A DNA stretch of 64,000 nucleotides from UBA5905 sp045539375 (lineage in GTDB: Bacteria; Bacillota; Clostridia; Oscillospirales; Acutalibacteraceae), in assembly GCA_045539375.1 (NCBI GenBank), contig JAZQFG010000044.1, positions 1 through 64,000 on the forward strand, in the 5' to 3' direction. The translations under genes were made by a program, and so were the position numbers. A model generated the notes under the pieces. It saw only the letters and a list, made by a program, of their open reading frames with translations, searched no databases and was not told the DNA's origin. Numbering within the stretch: the stretch's first letter is position 1; the number at the start of each line of letters is the position of its first letter. This document shows, piece by piece, positions 60,925 to 64,000 of the stretch.

Positions 60925-62769
60925 ATGAAAAGAATTCTTAGTGTTTTACTTTCGGTTCTTCTGCTTTGCTCTGCACTCACCGCAGGTTTTACCGTTTCTG
61001 CAGAAGAAACGCCGACCTATATTGACAACTCCGACGTAACCCCCAAGTACGTGGAAGACGACCTCGTAGAGCTGGAAGATTCCGGTGAAGGCCTCTTCAG
61101 CCCCGATTGGGTGAAGCACCTCATCATTGCCGAGGTTCAGATCGGCCACGCCACCCCCGAGGGCACCTTTGAGGCTGCCATCGAGCTGCTGGACCACTAT
61201 CAGGAGGCCGGTGTTAACGGAATCTGGCTGTGTCCTATCTATGACGATAACGACGACAGTAACTACGGCAACTTCGGTATCCATACCATCAGCAAGGCTT
61301 TCACGGGCTGCGACAACTACGAAGACGGCTTTGCCGTGTTCAAGAACTTCGTGGACGAGGCCCATAAGCGGAACATCCGCGTGTTCCTTGACTCGGTCCT
61401 CTGGGGCTGCGACTGGGAAGCGCCGATGTATAATGAAGGCGGCGAGGATTTCCCCGCAGACTGGTTCGCCGGTGAAAACCGCTGGGGCGGCTGGTCCTAC
61501 AACTGGAAAAACCCCGACTTTTATGAGTATTTCGTGAGCACCAGCGTTTGGTGGGCTACCGAAATGGGCATTGATGGATTCCGTGGCGACTGCGAGCCCG
61601 GCGAGACCGGTTACAACATGTGGAAAGACGTGCGTACCCGTGCTCTTGAGGCCGGCGAGAAGATCGCCATCTTCTCCGAGAACACCAACGAGCGTATGAA
61701 CGGCTGCTACGACTTTGACGAGCACAGTGCCGGTAATGACCAGTGGCAGATCTATGAGCTCTTCACCGAGCTTTATGATCTGATGGAGTATGTTAAGGAA
61801 GGCGAGGGTATCTCCACTCCTTACTATCAGCTGACCGGTGAATCCGGCTATGCCCGTTTCTATTCCTATCTGATGTCCTGTCACGATACTGAGCGTTACG
61901 GCATGCAGGGTAGTGTTGCCTCCACCGCCTATCAGGCGCTCTTCTCTCCCTTTATCCCGATCTTCTTTATGGGTGAAGAGGTAGCTCTTGAGGGTCCGAC
62001 GGCTGCAAAGTCCAACCTCTATGCCACTATTCAGTATGACCACAAAAAGGCTCTGGAGGATCCTGAGAAGCGTGAATTCTTTGAGAACTTCAAGTATATG
62101 ATCCGCATCCGCAGAACGTATGCTGACCTGCTCACCGATTTCCCGAATGCCATTCGTGACACCAAGATCGAAGAGGTGGAGACCGTCGGTCTCGAGACCA
62201 TCCAGGGCTACATCCGCTACAATGATGACTATGGTATCATCGTTGTTCCCAATAACAACCAGCACATGGATGATCCCTTTATCTGCCGTATTCCTTATGC
62301 GGAGATGGGCTGGGAGAACGCCACCTATGAGCTGACCGATCTTTGGACCAATAAGGTTGTAGCGACCGGTTCTCACAGAACGCTCTACGATTTTGAAGCC
62401 GACATCCCGTGCGACTTCGCAGGAATCTATCTCATCAAGCGTATCGGCACCACCACCGATAAGGGTCTCTATGAGGTGAATGCCAATGGCAGCAAAGTGA
62501 TCGACGAGGATAACACCGGTGTTGCTCTCGGTAATGAGACCGCCGATAACACCGTCGACACCGCCATCACTGCCGATACCAATGATACCAATACTGCTGC
62601 CGGCACCAACGATACCGATGCCGCCGCAATCGGCACCGTGACTGCTGATGCCGAGGGCGACACCCCTGTAACCGGCGACAGCACATCGATCTACATTCTG
62701 GTTGGCGTGCTTGCCGTTCTCGTAGCGGCAGCCTGCGGTATTTACTTTACTGGAAAGCGCCGCGCATAA
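60925..62769 (+). CDS. surface-anchored GH13 alpha-amylase-like enzyme, atypical
   Basis: 614 residues: signal peptide (KRILSVLLSVLLLCSALTAGFTVSA), GH13 barrel (about 55-510) and a Thr/Asn/Asp-rich linker, then TPVTGD, a membrane helix and the basic tail TGKRRA, resembling a sortase-type or membrane anchor. Catalytic residues: Asp222 in GIDGFRGDCEPG, Glu252 in IFSENTNE, Asp321 in SCHDTER. Region I again lacks Asn-His (DSVLWG). It is the outer paralogue of the cytoplasmic enzyme at 42791, with an added insertion NEGGEDFPADWFAGENRWGG. Three bases separate it from the large surface protein gene and both use the same anchor type, so they probably work on the same glycan outside the cell. Confidence 0.85.
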   Translation: MKRILSVLLSVLLLCSALTAGFTVSAEETPTYIDNSDVTPKYVEDDLVELEDSGEGLFSPDWVKHLIIAEVQIGHATPEGTFEAAIELLDHYQEAGVNGIWLCPIYDDNDDSNYGNFGIHTISKAFTGCDNYEDGFAVFKNFVDEAHKRNIRVFLDSVLWGCDWEAPMYNEGGEDFPADWFAGENRWGGWSYNWKNPDFYEYFVSTSVWWATEMGIDGFRGDCEPGETGYNMWKDVRTRALEAGEKIAIFSENTNERMNGCYDFDEHSAGNDQWQIYELFTELYDLMEYVKEGEGISTPYYQLTGESGYARFYSYLMSCHDTERYGMQGSVASTAYQALFSPFIPIFFMGEEVALEGPTAAKSNLYATIQYDHKKALEDPEKREFFENFKYMIRIRRTYADLLTDFPNAIRDTKIEEVETVGLETIQGYIRYNDDYGIIVVPNNNQHMDDPFICRIPYAEMGWENATYELTDLWTNKVVATGSHRTLYDFEADIPCDFAGIYLIKRIGTTTDKGLYEVNANGSKVIDEDNTGVALGNETADNTVDTAITADTNDTNTAAGTNDTDAAAIGTVTADAEGDTPVTGDSTSIYILVGVLAVLVAAACGIYFTGKRRA

Positions 62770-62787
62770 GCAGTAGTTTTCTCAAAC

Positions 62788-62820
62788 GCGCCTGCCTCCC
62801 CTTACGGGGGGAGGCGGCGC
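62788..62820. repeat. GC-rich palindrome between GH13 and binding-protein genes
   Basis: GCGCCTGCCTCCCC and GGGGGGAGGCGGCGC form a strong stem with one bulged base. No T-run follows (AAAACAAAAC), so it is not a standard terminator; it may be a processing or stabilising element, or a dispersed palindrome. Confidence 0.65.
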
Positions 62821-62872
62821 AAAACAAAACGGGCAGAATTCCCTGCCTACTATTTTGAGAAAGGAAAAAGTT

Positions 62873-64000
62873 ATGAAACGTAATTGGCTTATCAGAGCAT
62901 TAACACTCTGCCTGGTATGTTGTCTGTGCTTGGCCATGACCGCTTGTGGGAAGGATCCTGTTGACAACTCTTCTGATGGCAGCTACACCTCTGATGTTTC
63001 TACAGATGGTGCCGGCAATGTGGATGACAACCCTGCGGATGTCCCCTCTTCTGACGCAACCTCTTCCACCGATGACGGCTCCACAACCGGCACAAATACC
63101 GATGCCGGAACAACCACCGACGCCGGCAACGGCAACAAAAACCCCACAACCACAACTACCTCGGCTAAGCCCACGGCAGGCAACCAGGTCCAGAATCAGG
63201 GCGGCGGCCTCGGCACCGACACCGGTGACAAGCTGGCCAACGATAAGGTAGTGGATATGGATGGCTACAAATTTACCATCCTTTCTCCGCTGCTTCCTGC
63301 GAAGCTCACCCAGAACAGCACCCTGTTCGAGGAGAATCTTCATGCCCGTATCGATGAGGTGGAGAAGGAGTATAACTGCAAGATCTCCATCCTCAACAGC
63401 CCCTATCCGGATATGGAAACCATCAAGACCTACATCGTTGCCCAAAAGAAGGTTGCCGACCTGTTGGAGCTTTCTCCCTATCAGATGGTTGCTGCCAAGG
63501 AGCTGGGCTACATTGTTCCTTGGGACGGCCAGAAGGTAATCAACGTCAACGACCCGCGTTGGTGTGATTCCTACACCAAGCTCGGCTTCTATGACGGCAA
63601 GCAGTATGGTCTTCAGTTCTACCGTCCCGAAGAAGTGCGCTATTGCGTAGTCTTCAACAAGACCTTGCTGAAAGCGAATGGCTACAACCCCGATTCCCTG
63701 TACGATATGGTGAACAACGGCACTTGGACCTTTGATAAGTTCAAGGAGATCTGTGTTAAGGTAACCAAGGACACCAACAATGACGGTAAGGCCGATCAGT
63801 ACGGCTTCTGCGGTATTCCGAACTATATTTCTTGGGGCTTCATCGGCGCCAACGGTGTCAACCTCCTCAAGAAGTCCGGCGGCAAAATGGTGGGCAACTT
63901 CACCGATAACAAGGTGGTTACCGCGCTCAACTTCTACAATGACCTGGTTAACACCTCTAAGGTGATGTACACCAACAATGCAGAGACCACTGCGAATCCG
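62873..64000 (+). CDS. extracellular solute-binding lipoprotein, 3'-truncated by window
   Basis: ATG 62873 has AAAGGAAAAAG upstream, and the frame is open to the window end (376 residues seen). The lipoprotein signal ends in the lipobox MTACGK (Cys about 24), then a Ser/Thr/Asp/Asn-rich linker (about 28-115, TSSTDDGSTTGTNTD). The family 1 solute-binding domain starts near 125 (MDGYKFTILSPLL) with FEENLHARIDEVEKEYNCKISI, ADLLELSPYQMVAAKELGYIVPW, and NNGTWTFDKFKEICVKVTKDTNNDGKADQYGF, typical of carbohydrate binding proteins with a calcium-like DxNxDGKxD loop. It is a likely partner of the permeases at 53767-55596. The C-terminus is unseen. Confidence 0.88.
   Translation, partial: MKRNWLIRALTLCLVCCLCLAMTACGKDPVDNSSDGSYTSDVSTDGAGNVDDNPADVPSSDATSSTDDGSTTGTNTDAGTTTDAGNGNKNPTTTTTSAKPTAGNQVQNQGGGLGTDTGDKLANDKVVDMDGYKFTILSPLLPAKLTQNSTLFEENLHARIDEVEKEYNCKISILNSPYPDMETIKTYIVAQKKVADLLELSPYQMVAAKELGYIVPWDGQKVINVNDPRWCDSYTKLGFYDGKQYGLQFYRPEEVRYCVVFNKTLLKANGYNPDSLYDMVNNGTWTFDKFKEICVKVTKDTNNDGKADQYGFCGIPNYISWGFIGANGVNLLKKSGGKMVGNFTDNKVVTALNFYNDLVNTSKVMYTNNAETTANP

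Noticed and set aside
60946..62376. 476-codon antisense frame over the anchored GH13 gene
   Set aside because: A codon-usage shadow; catalytic motifs are in the sense frame.

Overview
The window looks like a chromosome segment of a gut-type Clostridium-class Firmicute (Oscillospirales/Ruminococcaceae-like). The evidence is a SCIFF peptide with its radical-SAM maturase, RNase M5, a clostridial comEC-holA order, strong AGGAGG-type ribosome binding sites, SigA-type promoters with 17-base spacers, lipoproteins, LPXTG-like C-terminal anchors, and many glycoside hydrolases with ATPase-less carbohydrate ABC transporters. Host genes are visibly GC-rich. One gene (2133-5864) is strikingly AT-rich and foreign.

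Region 1 (1 to about 6.1 kb) is the right part of an integrative element. It carries two consecutive tyrosine recombinases and one large AT-rich YobI-like membrane P-loop NTPase, and it ends at the 3' end of an intact tRNA-Pro on the minus strand. A decayed second tRNA-Pro lies just beyond. Region 2 (6.5-11 kb) is a minus-strand housekeeping block: comEC, holA, rnmV and an ICMT-like methyltransferase. Region 3 (11-22.7 kb) is mixed: a lipoprotein, MutT, a GH78-like enzyme, a PglD/PglC/epimerase surface-glycan trio, a phosphoesterase, an AEC transporter, a DUF975 protein, a Nudix enzyme, then scfA, scfB and a PLP decarboxylase.

Region 4 (22.9-38.4 kb) is a sugar-catabolism region: a GH51-like arabinofuranosidase, a phosphoesterase, a GH2/DeoC pair transcribed leftwards, and a divergent operon (FGGY kinase, two SDR dehydrogenases, GntR regulator, MBL-fold lipoprotein, L-fucose-isomerase-like enzyme, CE2-like esterase). 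A near-identical 13-mer in both divergent promoter regions is a candidate GntR operator. The MBL gene is flanked by a 99-bp direct duplication and looks inserted.

Region 5 (38.4-64 kb) is a large polysaccharide locus next to a LacI-type regulator. It holds a GH106-like hydrolase, a cytoplasmic GH13 enzyme, a giant solute-binding protein with carbohydrate-binding-like modules, two permease pairs around an NHL/TPR/YIP1 membrane protein and a DUF5696 lipoprotein, a 1730-residue surface protein built of repeated beta-sandwich modules, an anchored GH13 paralogue, and a second solute-binding lipoprotein cut by the window end. No ATPase gene is present, so a shared MsmX-type ATPase elsewhere is likely. 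The working model (inference) is that surface proteins bind and cleave a glycan, the transporters import the fragments, and the cytoplasmic enzymes finish degradation. This locus is the best candidate here for a poorly described system.
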